Shown: positions 36,690 to 50,349, counted from the first letter of the stretch. The stretch: 64,000 nucleotides of DNA from Malurus cyaneus samueli (GCA_009741485.1 CM019214.1:6670494-6734493), one strand, 5' to 3'. Numbers and translations are program-made. The notes: a model not told the origin generated them from the sequence alone.

Positions 36690-37133
36690 TGTCATGATCT
36701 GCTTAACTTAAGCGAGAGTCGTGAGGGGTTCGTTATCAGAATCTCAGAGTGCAAAAGAAACGAGGGGGCAAGCATATATATTTTAAGTAATCATGAATAA
36801 TTTTATTGGATTTTTGCGATAGAAGAGGGTGAGAGAGAGAAAGTGAGAGAGAGAGAGAGAGAGAGAGAAAGAGTGGGTTTATAGCTACCAAACGGCTCCG
36901 ACGAGTCCTTCGAGGTCCAGATTTCATACATTTGCCAGCGTCCATTGGGGGGATCCCAATCAGGGTCTTTTCAGAGACACTCTTTATAGTCTTTTTGAAA
37001 GCGGGTGGCAGCAGGCCAGGGGGTTGCGACGTATGGAAAAATCGGCCAAGAGGTGGGGAAAGAATGTCCATTGTTCCATGAGGTGTGCAGTATGGGGTCG
37101 CGCCTCTCTCTTTCTGTCTCCACGTCAGGAGCA
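36690..37133 (-). mobile_element. ERV LTR, copy B, 5'-shortened, inside CR1
   Basis: Minus-strand copy of the LTR family at 2892-3552 and 57394-58056. On the plus strand it starts TGTCATGATCTGCTTAACTT, has the reversed polyadenylation signal TTTATT near 36801, a GA tract (the CT tract of copy A) near 36828-36868, and a TATA-like sequence reversed as GTTTATAGC near 36876. It stops at 37133 in CACGTCAGGAGCA, where copies A and C run on for about 200 bp more. GTGCT lies at 36685-36689 and GTGCC at 37134-37138. The piece is 444 bp, against 661 and 663 bp for its relatives. Either this is a shorter LTR variant with a nearly perfect 5-bp duplication, or a deletion removed the LTR's 5' end and some CR1. 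The second fits the missing CR1 bases better. Confidence 0.82.
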
Positions 37134-37575
37134 GTGCCTCCCCTTGCACTTTGTCTTGTTAAACCTCATGAGATTCCCAAGGGTCACCTCTAGAGCTTGC
37201 CCAGAACTCCAAACAGCATCAGCTGCACCCTCAGCTGGGTGTCATCAGCACATTTGCTGAGGGTGCACTCCAAACCTCCCTCCATGTCATTAATGAGATT
37301 ATTGGATAACACTGGTCCCAATAAAGACCCCTGAGGGTCACCATTTGTCACTGATGTCCATTGGGACACTGAGCTGTTGACAGTGACCCTCTGGACATGA
37401 CCATGCATCCAATGGGTTCCACTCATGGAACCCATCCTATTTAGAGAGGAGGACGTAGTGGGACACCATGTCCAAGGTTTTGAAGAAGTCCAGATAAACG
37501 ACATCTGTGACTCTTCTCTTGCCTGTTGTCAAGGGCAATGTCACTACAGAAGTCATACAGAGGCTGTTATTTTTT
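37134..37575 (-). mobile_element. CR1 ORF2 reverse transcriptase part, right of nested LTR
   Basis: The minus-strand frame from 37504 to 37190 (104 codons) contains reverse transcriptase palm motifs of CR1: DPQGS at residues 56-60 (the usual GVPQGS), LLGPVLSN at 61-68, LINDMEGG at 70-77, LSKCADDT at 82-89. The catalytic ADDT box maps to 37238-37249. Upstream on the same strand the sequence follows CR1 to about 37575 in other frames, so the coding region is broken. No start or full ORF2 remains. Confidence 0.88.
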
Positions 37576-40500
37576 CTTTATCTCTCCCTTCTCGTCAGGA
37601 AACCAAATCTAAAAAGAGTATTTAGTTATTGCTGGTGGGATGCCTGTTCATGTGAAATGATAGGAAAAAATTACATAAAATTGCATTTTAAAAAACAAAC
37701 AATCCCAGTCAGAACCCTACAAGGACATTCAGTTCCATCAAGAGAAAAATGAGTGACTGACTGGCTGGCATGTTACCATACTAAGTACTAAAATGGTCCC
37801 ATAAATAATCCTATGTGCTTTCTACTCTCTCACTAAAATATGCTAATTTCACCAGAAATAAAGAAAAATATTTCTGGTGGTTAGAATTTCGTCACTCTTC
37901 ATCCTGACATGCAATCACTGATGTTGGTTACAATATCAAGATTAGGAATCAACATTCTGATTGGACATCAAGAAATGAGGTGCTGGAATAGCCCAAATCC
38001 CCTGGCCTCCAGGGAACATCAAAGAGGAGCCTGTGGGAAGTATTGGGTACTTCAAAAAGGTGAAAGGTAAAAAGGGGCACCACTGAAGTTACTCATTAGG
38101 AAGCCATTAACACTTAATCCTATCATTTTACAAATTTCTGCTCCTCTGTGCTGTAGACTCCCACAATAGCACTGCAAAGCAGTTGTGGTGGAGACCAGAA
38201 TAAGAAGCAGCAAGAAAGAGTGACATCCACATCCACCTGGTTTGTAGATGTAGCAGGTGGTAAATCTGAAACTCCTCCAAAATGAACCTACATAGAAAGT
38301 CTACTATAAAAAAATAGCATCTGCCTATGGTGTAATTTGTCCCAGAAAAGTCTATCCTTGTCACTCCAGACTGCAAAGGAGCCTAGAGCTACTAACCTCT
38401 TAATTAAGATGCTTTTGTTAGGGCACTAGAGTTAGGGGTGCAGAACAAAGTGTGTAGCCCAATGCGCTGGAAGAATTTAGATGTCATTTGCATTTAGCAT
38501 TGTTTTTAAATAATAATGTCAGATTTAGACAACTGAGGTCTGCTTATGTCTGGTTTAAGGCAAGCTGCAAGCCTGCAGCATTATTAGGGAAAACTGACAT
38601 TTTTTTAATTTTACTTTTTATGTGCTTCCATTTTTTCTCTGGCATGGAACACTCACAACAGTTTCTCTGCATGTCTAATGTAAAGGCTGAAGTTTAACTC
38701 CTTTTGCTATTGTTTTTGTATTTTCTAAATTTTTTCTCAAGTACAAAATATTTAATAGCGTTTTTTGACATAAGGAAAGTGTGTTTATAATTACTTTTAG
38801 TGAACTGCATTAAAAATAATCTGATTTTTTAAATTGTAGGAAATTCATTTTGTCTGACAAATTGTAAAAGCTGAAAGAGAAGAAAAGCTGAAAACAGAGA
38901 AAGCAGGCAGCCAAAGGACAACCAGTTTTCTGCTGATTTTTCTCAAATAGAAAAAGAGTTCCTATACCAGGAACTTGTCTGTGTAACTTAATTGTAGATG
39001 TCCTTCCCCTCCAAAAAGAAAAAAAAAATCCCAAAAACCCTTAAACAATTAAATGTGAAGGGTCACTGAAATACTACATCAAGAACTAATGTCTAATACA
39101 GAAATTATATCTTTAGTTGTATTTTCCACTATTATGTACAGTTGCCTGAAACCATGCTATGTGTGTGTAAATAGCTGTCATGGAGTTTGGAAGATAAACC
39201 CTGGCCTGTCTAGAACTTCCCAGGAAAGTGGCTGGGTTTGAGAAACATAAACAAAGGGCTCTGGTAAGACACTATGTGAATAATTTGTTATAAAAACACA
39301 ATAAGCAGCAAGATCCCTGCACTGCTGCCTTGGCTGCAGAACAGGTATTTTTGAGGCTCCTTGTTCTTAGGAACTTTCTTTCTTGTTCTTAGGAACTTTA
39401 TCTTTACTTTCCCTATTCAAATCAATCTGTTTTCTCATTTGGTATTTATGTGTATACTTACCCTGCAAATATAAGATTTAAATTCAAATACAGGAAGCTA
39501 AGTAATCTTTAGAATATTTAAGGGGAAATAAAAAGCTTAAATCGGTCAAATCCAGTCCTTGTGGAAAACTCAGAGGAGCAGCTATGCAGCAAATGTGACA
39601 GATGTCAGCTCAAAAGACTATTATTACTATTCTGTCACCATTTTATGGTGACACTAAGAAGACAAAAAGAAGAATCATCACTCTAGGAGCTAAAAGTGAC
39701 ATGCAAGTATTTTTGGTGGGAAAATGCAACTTTCTCTATGCTTAATGATGGTTCCACCTGCAGCCACCTTCTTTCTGCTTATATTAATATAGTTGATATT
39801 TTCCCAATCAATGGTGTAAAAGAAAAAGGAAAATCACTTTATGTTCTTCTAAGAAGTCCATGTTATATCCTGATTAAGTATATATGGGTAGCATTCTCAT
39901 TTTTCAGTGTTTTGGTTGTAAAAACTTTTTTTCATTCTCTGACAGATGATGAAATATTTAAATCACTGTTTGTGGTTTTGATAAGTTTGGAGTTTTTAAT
40001 ATGCTATATTCTTGTTTTGAAATGTTTTTAATGTGTCCTTTCTGCTCTTAGTGCTGAAGTAATATATTTTAGCTTTATTTTCGTTAAGAACAGACTTAAA
40101 AGAAATTATGCTGATTGATGTTTCTGATTTTTTCTTGAATCTATACAGTCTTTTCAGTATTCATTCCTGTGAGAAATGCAAACTGCTTCTTGAATTGCAT
40201 ATGCCAATGAAATGATCTAGCCCTGTGAAATGTTGCTTACATCTTTTTTAATTTGAAAAATGTAAATACATTAGCATTTTCACATTTATAAGCACATAAT
40301 GTATCAATTGTGCTTTCCCATAAATACTTAGATTGAAAATTGAAAAAAAAAATGCAACATGAAAATCCTTTCCCTGTGACTATATTCCTGAAATACTGCA
40401 GCATCAAAGATAATACTTTTAAACAAGATAACTTGCTTTTATAGCAGAGTGAATTTGTTCAGCTTTCATAGAGTAGTGCTCTGGGAGTCAATCTGTGCTG

Positions 40501-43500
40501 TCATAACTCAGTGACTAAATTCCTTGATTTCCCCTACTTACGCAGAAAAAGCTGGTGTAGACACATGCCATACAGAAAGCAATAAAACAATGCCCTAATG
40601 ACAATGAAATTCTTTCTGTGTGCTTGCATCTGTAGAGTTGGCTTTTAAAAATACACTGTCAGCATATAAAACATGTTTTATAAATTTTTATTTGTTTTAT
40701 AAGGGTTTTTTTTTGGTTTTTTTTTTGACTGGGAAGATCCCTTGTCCCTGTCAGTTTTTGTCACTTGTTGCGAGCTCTGTTGTTATCAGGGGGAACTTGG
40801 TACTTCTGAAAGATTGGATGAAATGCAGCCCTCATACTGCAAAACCCTCTTTGGAGTCAGTGTTTTATTTGGGATTTCACATTTGAAGCAGACTGAGGAA
40901 GTTTTGGGGGTTTGTGGCAGGTGAGGGGCAGAGCTGTGGTGTGGAGCTGCTCCCACTGAGCTGTGATGGGAACAGAGCAGAGCTGGAACAGCCTTGTGTG
41001 CAGGCAGGATGTGCTAATCGTCTGTAAAGTTATTTTACAAGAGACAGAGTAATTATTAAAACACAGACAGATCGTGCTTTGATATACTAAGCATACTGTC
41101 TGCACTTCCTCTGAGGCACTAGACAAGTAAATGAGAAATAAAAATAGATGCCTTGAGGGGGTAGAAAATAAGATTCAAACTTTGCAGCCTTCATTCAAGG
41201 CCTGATTGCTCCCCCCAACTTCTCTGCCCCATTTGTGCCTCAGATTCCATAGGAAACCATCTCCCCAGCCAGAAGAGGAGTGTATTTATCACAGCAGCAC
41301 CGCCAGGCAAACCTTTGCATTTTGAGGAAGTAACATGGTAGCTTTATATTATACGCCTTTTGTTCTAAAGTGCTCTATTTAGCCCACACAGATAGGGATT
41401 ACTTCAGTTGATTTAAGTTACCTGAGGTTTCTAATTTATTCTGAGGTTCTCGCCATTCCTGGTTTCTTGGAAGGCTTTTATTTCTTTAACATTGCTACTC
41501 AGGAGGAATAGAAACAAACCACTGTCTTTCCCTTCAGGTTGTAGTTTCTTCTCAGTGCTAGTTATGCTGCAGGAGAATTCAGAGAGTAGCTGATGTTAGT
41601 GAATATCATGTTAAACGTCATTAATAAGGGCTGTGATCAATCCTCATCCCTTGCATTTTGTTCCATTTCTTATCCTAACACTATTTTCTTTTCATTATTT
41701 AATAGTAGTAGGCTTTCTTTCACTTTTCAGTGGCTGCAAGACTACTTGTGTGCATGTGAATCTCAATTAATTTTAAACCCATGCTCAAAGGAATATTGTA
41801 TAAAAAAATTCAAAAGTGAAGATACATTGCTTCAGCTGGAATAAAATTTAATTGAGTTAAAACAGAACTGTGAAGGATCTGTCTTTACCAATATTCTTCA
41901 AACAGAAAAGCACTGTTCTCTCCAGATTAGAAAGTTAGAATTGGTCTCATAGTATTTACTGAGACATCATAAACAAGGTTATCATATTGCAAAATTTATG
42001 AGAAAGAAAAGTTAACATTAACCTCTTGGTTATTTGCATATATGTATAGGAAGATTAATACTTTTTTCATTTCAAATTGTGTTCAGACATTTTTATCCTA
42101 TTCTTTTCCTTTGATTCTTTTTTCCAATCCACTTATAAGCTCAGAGAACTTTGTTTCACTTGTTAGTGCTACCCTTCCTGATAAAAACTATAATTCTTAT
42201 ATCTAACACAGGAATTAATTTCTGAACGTACTGTTCACATACTCACAAACCTGGCAACCATGCTCATCTTCTAATCAACATCTCTTTGCAGAAACTGGTG
42301 TGCTCATTCAGGCTTTTATCCATCATACACACTTCTTCCTTTTTTCACCCCACAAGAGTTTCCTCAGACTGTCCCATCCCTGTGGGGGCCACCTCCTCTT
42401 TGTGTCCCAGATTGTGTCCTGCCCAGATCTGTGAAGTCATTAAACTGCTTCTTGCCCTGAAAGCATAAACACTTCTCCTGCTCTCCTACTTCCTCCCTGC
42501 CAGTTTGCTCTGAGCTCTTGTGTTGATTCTGGGAGACTGAAAAGCAAGATATTTACTGCAACATAAGATCTGATGAGATCCCATGGCTTTATCCACCTTT
42601 TAATTAATACTTATTCCTGATTAGAAGGTTTCTTTGGTTCTGCCAGATGTAGCTCCTGAAAGATCTGGTTCTATTTTCCTTCTTGCCTTTTGGTGTGGAA
42701 GAGCAGTTTCTCCACAGTTTACAAAGTTACTGTTTTAAACTTAGTGCTCCCTATGCTCCTCTTTATTGTCTAAATCATGCCTGGAAAAAATTAAATAGTT
42801 TTTCTGTAAAAGAAGAAATTAATCCATAATCTTTCCTCTGACTGCAGCAGTGACTTTGAGATCCTACTCTTTTCCCAACCTATTCCTTCAGGAGCTTGTA
42901 AGTTTGCAAATTCTCAATCTAGAAATATCAGTGGCAGCACCAAAGAAACCAGTAACCCCTTCAAGCAGCGTTCCTTACTCTTGCTCAGTAGGTACATGGG
43001 TATTTAGGTAGGTTTTACAATAAATTGAAGAATAACTCTATTTCTGCCATCAGCAGATGGAATCCAATAGACCAAGTTGCACAAACTCTCTGTAGATTCA
43101 AAAATAAGTCAAGTTTGGAGGACAGATGAAAGCAAATGTTGTTTTACTTAAACAGGAATTAATATTCCCTGAACCTTACTGTAATGAGGATCATGCAAAA
43201 AGAAGGAACAAACCAAATAAAGCAGTCAGGTAATGATGCTAATTTAAAATAGGCAAAAGCAGGAACAGTGTGTAGATTAAATAATACTTTTATAAGGTAA
43301 TGGCATAAGGACAAGTTTTTCTGCTTCTGGGATTCATTTTGATCAGGCTTAGTTGATGACCCTGATTCTAAAGAACAGAGTAAGAAAAGAACAAATTACC
43401 ATCATTCATCTGGACAGGCACTATCAGATTGACTAACAATTTACTTTTGAGTCTGTTTATATCTCCTAGAAAAGTTAACAGCTGGATAATTAAACTATGT

Positions 43501-46286
43501 GCCTGACCCAGAGGGAGCAGAGTACACTCAAAATGTAACTACAGAAATTGTTCCAATGAGAATGCTGCAGTTTTACTTCAAAATACCTTTATAAATGTCA
43601 GTGTTCCTGCTCTAAGTGCAAACAACTTCCTTGAAACTAAAACTGTCCCACTAGCAGCATGAACTTAAGTCTTCAAAACATTTAAACCTTTGTCAACGTT
43701 AAAACCATGACATACTGATCAATACATGCCATGTTATTCCTACAGAAGAACCCAGAATCTCTGCTTTTCCTGTCAGCAGCAGAACAGACATACCATATAT
43801 ATGAGAAATATATGAATGTATAAGAAATCCATTTCCTTCTATAGGACGGGTGGACACAAATTATTGGTAATGTATTACTATGGATGTTCAACATTTGCCT
43901 GCTTGCTTGCAATTAATGTCAATTATTTTAGTGAGCTGCTATATATAGGATTAAATAGTAGCAGTGGTAGCAGTTTTAGTGGAGGTGGTCATAATTAAAA
44001 GAACAAGTAGTATTAATAATAATAATGGGGGTCCCATTATTAACTTTTTTTTTGCCATTCAGTGGGAGAAAAAAAGGTATTTTTCAATTATAGATAAAGT
44101 GTTTTGTAGCAGTGTTGCACTGATTATCTTCCGTTTTATGTTGTTAGTGTAAATCTTTGTGGAAAGGTCTGACTTTTCTTTCTGTGCTGTTCTCTAGAAA
44201 TAGAGAAGTTTTAGTTATTATTTTTGCAATTGTTTTTTATTTTGGTAGTCAACTTAATAAACACCTCAGTGAACTTTATAACTATGAAGAGCATAATGTA
44301 AATATTTCTAACTATACAGTTAAACTGGTTGTTGAGATTTACTACAGAAGAATAACAATTATTTTCCCCAAATTTGTTGATTTGGAAATTAGGAACAGCC
44401 CGGATCAGTCTAACTTTGGACCATCAAAAATTTTGAAAAAAGTATTACCCTGGATAACATTAATTTCTTCTGGCATAAGACTGTGGGAGGAGTCTAAGTG
44501 TGATCTTACTAAGAAGTTTAAAGACTTTGAGAAACATCTATGCACACTCCTTTGCAATTTTAAAGGCTGCCTTAAAGTAGTTTCATTCTGCTTATATCAG
44601 AAAGTATATTAATATAAAAATATTACTTGGAAGATGTTATTTTTCAGTGATACTTCATATTTTAAAGGTTGTAGTTCATATTTTATTCCCGCTGCTCAGC
44701 CTGTGCAAGGTGACTTTCATAGATCTGACTTGTTTGAAATATTATTCGTGTTCCATAAGGCACTACAAAGTTGTAAGAGTTGCTTCCTTTGTAATTTAAT
44801 ATTCTCTTCTGATCTCTGTGTCATTTACTCAGAGTTAATTAGCAAAAGATTGTAATGGAAAATTCACAGAAGTTTTTATTAAAGTTATGTTAAAGGGTTA
44901 GAAAATTCAGTGGAGACCTCCTAAATTGCACAGTATTAATGCACAGTAAATATATTTTTCTATCACGTTCTCATGGTAAAATTATTCATTATGTAGAGCA
45001 TTGATTATCTATATATTCAACTGGTAAAGAGGAAAATTCCTTTGATGTGTTATTTAGATGTAATCTGTAGTGGTCTTGTAAAAAGTTTTTAAGACTCTTA
45101 AGCCTTAGTATTGTGTCAGTTTCAGGAAAATTTTGTGGAAGGCTTTTTCTGTTCAGAATGGCTGAAAACACACACAAAAAAAAAAAAAAAAAAAAGAAAA
45201 AGAAAAAAAGAAAAATTTGTTGGTGCAGGACATGTCTTAGGTAGTGTGCCAATAAACTGAGTGTGACTCATTTTCTGAGTGAGCCCTTTCAGTTAATGTC
45301 CTGTCCCACAAAGCTAAAAAGCCATTTACAGTGGTTGAATTTGATTATTTTATCAGCCAATAAAGCATTTCTAAAAGTTTCATTTGATTCATTTAAACAT
45401 ATTACTTATGAATCTTTGGTTAATTCTATATTCATAAGATATCTATGAGATTTAAAACGCCTATAAAACCTTCTTATATTGCTATAGGAATTACAAAGAA
45501 GCACTGAAATTTTCAAGGTGAACAATTTCTCAGGTTGGACATTGTGTGCAACACTGACCTTCTCCTTTCTTCTTGTCTTATGTTCCTGTTGATCTTTTTA
45601 TTACAGTTAGGCCATTTTATAAATTCCTATGATTGTGCATCCTATAATTTGGTTTTATTGGATTACTAGGTAATCTACTCTGTATAAATATTATCAATCT
45701 AAGAAATCTATTTTGAAATAACTTTGATAAAAAAGGACAGGTAAAAGATGAAAATATCATGCAGAAGACAAAGTAGGGTGTAAGGATCCAGTCACAATGT
45801 CCATACTCCATAGATAATCCTTGCTCTTCTTGCAAACCTTGAGTCAGATGGAAGCTCTTAAATAATCAATATTTAGAACTGGGAGAAAACTGCACTACTA
45901 GTAGATGGCATCCTTTCTTTCACCTTTCTTTTCCCCAAGAAAATAAATATTGAGAGATACAACTGAAATGCACTGGTTTGTGAGAGTGTCACTCAAATAC
46001 TGCGTGTGCAATGTTTGGTGTTGCAGTGTAAAGAATATTTAATTCATTCGGGACTGATTGAAAAGCTTAATCTTGCTTCCAGACTTTTATTCAAGAGAAC
46101 ACTTCCTGGTGAATCTGAAAATCTGAATAATGATATGTTTCCCCTTCTGTGAAAAACCTAAAATATCAGTGGCTGGATCAGACTTGAGGCTGTTTGAGAT
46201 CTGTACTGTCCCTGTCGCTCCAATGTAGATGATGCTTAGAGAACCTTGTAAAGAACAGGTACAAACCATTTCAGTTGTATTGCTAA
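37576..46286. other. Unannotated AT-rich DNA
   Basis: About 8.7 kb without any repeat family, RNA gene or exon I can support. The largest open frame, 151 codons at 44157-44612, is rich in AT-biased codons and matches nothing I know. Small simple repeats include an ATA/ATT run near 44011 and an A run near 45179-45195. A GC-richer patch lies near 40890-40990. Confidence 0.5.
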
Positions 46287-46347
46287 TTGCTTTTTTCTCT
46301 TTCTTTCTTTAATTCTCTCTTTCTTTATTTTCTTTCTCTTTTTCTCT

Positions 46348-46408
<61 letters not shown>

Positions 46409-46410
46409 AT
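46287..46410. repeat. CT/CTTT-rich microsatellite
   Basis: A pyrimidine-only stretch mixing TTTC and CT units, with the purest CT runs at about 46355-46402. Confidence 0.92.
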
Positions 46411-47186
46411 ATTTTTTCTCTATTCCTGGTCTTTTCAATTCTATTCAGTTTCTGTCACAGTTCTTGCTGTAGAAAACCCTTGCATAAATGCTTAGAATTC
46501 ATGGTTGACAGGAATGTATTATAAAGGACTTATGTAACTAGTATAATTCTATGTACAAAATCATATTCTAACTTGCATGAGATGCAGGCTTGGAAACAAC
46601 ACCTATGTTTAAATTTCTGGAACATTTTCAGTATTTATATTTGCCATAAACTCACTGAAATTTAACTACATTCACCTGAACTGTTCTATATTCAGTTATT
46701 TGTAATTTATCCATCAAAACCCGTGCATTTTTTTTCTGAGAAAAACATTGAAGGACTGATATATTGTTTACAAAATATTGCTGCTTACCTGAGGAATTCT
46801 AGTTTTCCTGCTCTGTGGCAATGGGTTTGAGTTTCACTGGATGTCTGGGAGCAGTCTGAGCCTGAAAGAAGCAGGGCTCAGTAAAGAACCCGACTACAAC
46901 TGTGCGTTTGGACTTGGAACTACTCACAGAACATGTTTGTACTAAAGCTAATTTGGGAACACCTTCCATCAGCCAGCAGATTATATCTTTTGCTGTCCTC
47001 TGTTTTTTTTTTTTTTTTCTCCTGATTTTCTCATTTAATTGCTATGCTTTTTAAAAGAAAAAAAACCCACAAAAAAACCCTAGAGGTCTGTTAAAGTTTG
47101 CCAATGAAATTCGCTGGAAATGGTATCTGTTTTACATTTCGGAATTTGGCCAAGACTTTGCTTCCAAATATGAATCTGGCTTTCAG

Positions 47187-47388
47187 ATGTCACGAGAGAA
47201 GGCAGCATTCATAAAGACAACCAGGAGAGCTGCTGTGATGAGCGTGTCTGTGGAACAGAGAAGAGAGCAGTGAGCAAAGGAGAGCTACACAAACTGGAGG
47301 AGAAAAGAGGAAAACAAGCTGGAAATGTGAGGAGTGAGAAGAAGTACATGAGAGTGTCCTGTCGTAAGGAAAACTGGAGCAGAAGGGA
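47187..47388 (+). other. Purine-rich exon-like block, unproven
   Basis: A 202-bp purine-rich, T-poor block sits between GGCTTTCAG (acceptor-like, ending 47186) and GTAAGTAT (strong donor-like, starting 47389). One frame (codons beginning at 47189) is open for 66 codons between these borders. It starts VTREGSIHKDN, includes CCDERVC, and is rich in Lys, Arg and Glu; it reaches a stop only if read into the donor. I do not recognise the peptide. Purine-rich tracts are often open by chance because all three stops need a T. The pyrimidine tract before the acceptor is weak. It could be a non-coding or untranslated exon, or nothing. Confidence 0.2.
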
Positions 47389-50154
47389 GTAAGTATGGGG
47401 GGAGAATCAGAGCAAAAAAAACTGGGATGATTGGGAGGACAAGTAGGTAAGGCACAAAACGAGATGGATGCACCATGAAAAGCTTATAAAAATATTGTTG
47501 TGAAGACAAATTGATTAATGTTTTATAAGTACCAGCTGTTCCGGAAATAAAATGCATGAAAAATCAAGATGTCAATAACCATGTTTCAGTGCAGAGTTCA
47601 GACAGTTTGGTAAATAAAATCTAGGGCCACATACTGAATGATAAAAGAAATATTGAAAAAATTTCTAAGGTATAAGCATGTGCCCTGTGTGAGGCACGTG
47701 TCCTGTGGAAGAATTGAAGATTGTATCAAAAAAATTTAAAATTGTATCATAACATATGCTCACAAAGGTTAACAAATAGTGTTTGCATGGGAAATCTTAA
47801 TTCTGACACTTTCTAAATCTGAGTGTTTGATTTTGCAATCTTTATGTTCTTACTGGCAGCAAAATTAGAAAACATTTAAGCTGGGTTAAACATAGAATCA
47901 ATGAAATCTTAGCTGCAAGTGCTTCTGCTTCCCAGATGGTTCAAAGCTGTTGGTATACCTAGCTCAAATAAACAAACTAAAAAAGATATTGCTTTATTCC
48001 TTAGATGTAAAACACTGATGCTTTAAAAATAAGCACAGCATGAGAAGTTCTCCTGAAGGTCTAATTAGTCTCTGAAGTTTTCAATCTGTCTTATGGTGCC
48101 TCACATTTCTGTGCAGAAACTCAGGAAATAAAAGCATTGCACTCAGTTTGCTTCACTGCCTTCAGAAACCTGTATTTCATGCTACAGAGTTAAACTGTCA
48201 TTAATTTGATTCACATCATGTAAGTGCACTTCAGGAAGAATAATACAAACTTGATCTGACATTCTTATTTTCTTTTCCAGCACCTTCCTTTTGTTCTTAC
48301 CTTTTATAGTCCTCTGGGCTCCTGTTCTACAGGATACACTGATTATATCAGCTCTCTGACTCTTTCAGCTTTCAACCTGACTTCCTTAAGACTTTTAAAT
48401 AATGGATCTATAGGGGAAATTAGCTAACTTTCCATGTCTTTCTCAGGTTCTGATTTACCCTCTGTTTTAACTCTTTCTTGAAGAAAACATCCCCATTCTT
48501 AAAAATAGCAATGAAAAATGGAGACAATTCAGGGATGATTTATTATGACCTCCTGGACATTATGTAATTTTATGTTGTAACTAAATTGGGAACTCAGATT
48601 TTTTTAACTGCTACAGCAGAACAGTATAAAGGAGAGAAAATGCTTTTTGAGTAATGTGATTTTGAGGCTTTGAAATGTTGAACTAAGCAAAGCAACTAGA
48701 TGCATCTGGAGATGTAGGACTTTTTAAATTATTCCTTGAATCTCAAATAAATTCCCCAGTTAATCCCTAAATGAGCCCATAAAACAACTTGTAAACAACA
48801 TATTCCTGAAACATATTTTCTTGTCTATGTTTTACAGTAGTACATTTTCCAGTGTGCATTATTTAATGTAGCATGAATATTTCACCATACTTTGCAACAC
48901 ATCACAAAAAAATTACTATCTTTCAATAAGTAACAGAACTCCTTGTAATTTCAGTTCTTAAATGCCAAAATGCCCTTTTATCTTTGTTAAGTGAATTATG
49001 TATTTGAAAATACAACTTTTCAATCCAACTGTTCATTTGTGTCACTCAAGAAATCTGTTTCTCTAACTCTACCAGTCTACTTCGTTTTAATTCTCAGTCT
49101 CCAAATAGAGATATGGCTCAGAGACACAGAAGTTGGATATGTCTTTTTTGTAATGAACTAGTTATTAAATTCTATAGCCTAGGAAACATTTTGAGCTGAA
49201 TGTTTAAAAGGAAATTCCCTTAGGTTTTGGAAAGCAAAAAAAAAAAAAAAAAAGCAGTTGAGTTTGTGGCAAATTATATTATTTTTAGTGATGTACTGTT
49301 ATGTACCATTTCACTAAATAAAGAGTTAAATGAAGTGGCTTAATGCCATTTCAAAGTAAAATGTAAAGCACTAATCACAGGTAAATAGTATGATTTAAAA
49401 AACACTAATACAAACTGAGAAAAGTAAGAATGAGTTTAAAAAGTTTGCTTAAGTAGTGAAGACATTTACATTGAAATATTGATGTCTGATGACAAATGAT
49501 AACTGCGATAATTTAACATTTTCCACACTTATGCATATATTGGTGAATGTCTGATCAGTGGAAATTGTTGTGTTAGTCGGGACCAGAAGAAGGAAATTAA
49601 GATGGAAAAGAAAATTAAAAACAGTGTTTGTATAATGAAACTCAACAGTAAATGGAATAATACAATTTAAATTATCATTAGGCCAAACCTAATAGCTATG
49701 ACTTCTTATAGAAAAGCAAATTTGTGCAGGAAAAGACAAAATTACTGAAAGTGAAAATGTACTCACAAGCAGGTACTGGTTTTCTGTGGCCTTTTTTATA
49801 TCCAATAAATGCATCCTAAAATCCCACAGGCTTTGGCAATTTTTGCCCTGCAAAGAAACTTAACAAAAATAAAGAACAAGTACTACATGTGTGTTGCCAC
49901 TTTTTCTAACAGGAAGTAATGAAACTGAATGTGAACAAAATGAAAATGCCTATCTGAGAAAGACAGAAAATGAATTTATGACAAGGATTACCTGACATGG
50001 CTGCTTGGTTATCTGGGCTAAGAGGCTTTGGGTTCTAAGAGATCTCTTTCAGTGAAGTTACCTTATACTGTCAAACACAAATTTGGAGGAAAGTAAAATT
50101 ATTGCAGCAAACAGATTAGGAAAAACCATAATGACAGTACTGAACTGTATTTGC

Positions 50155-50158
<4 letters not shown>

Positions 50159-50191
<33 letters not shown>
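50159..50191 (+). repeat. Poly(A) homopolymer, 33 A
   Basis: An uninterrupted run of 33 A. The sequence before it shows no sign of a processed transcript. Confidence 0.9.
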
Positions 50192-50195
<4 letters not shown>

Positions 50196-50349
50196 TTCCA
50201 GCATATCCTTGATACAGCTCAAGCTCCTACAGTCAGAATAGAATAGAATCAACATTGTTGGGTAAATGGTGGTGTTATTTCTAGTAAAACTGCAGATATG
50301 AGAAAACAAGAGATGGGCAAAGTGAAGATTCACAGCAAGTGGTGATAAG

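Larger units (their letters stand above)
46411..50349. other. Unannotated AT-rich DNA
   Basis: No recognised repeat family. It holds the exon-like block at 47187-47388, T runs near 47006, A runs near 49237, and a 33-base A run at 50159-50191. Confidence 0.5.

Noticed and set aside
36736..37149. 137-codon minus-strand frame with many Ser-Leu repeats
   Set aside because: Runs through LTR copy B and its GA/CT tract.
44157..44612. 151-codon plus-strand frame, the longest outside repeats
   Set aside because: No recognisable domain, AT-driven codons, no splice or promoter context; length is possible by chance in 64 kb.
47885..47910. ATAGAATCAATGAAATC as another CR1 3' tip
   Set aside because: Only the first dozen bases match; the rest does not follow CR1.
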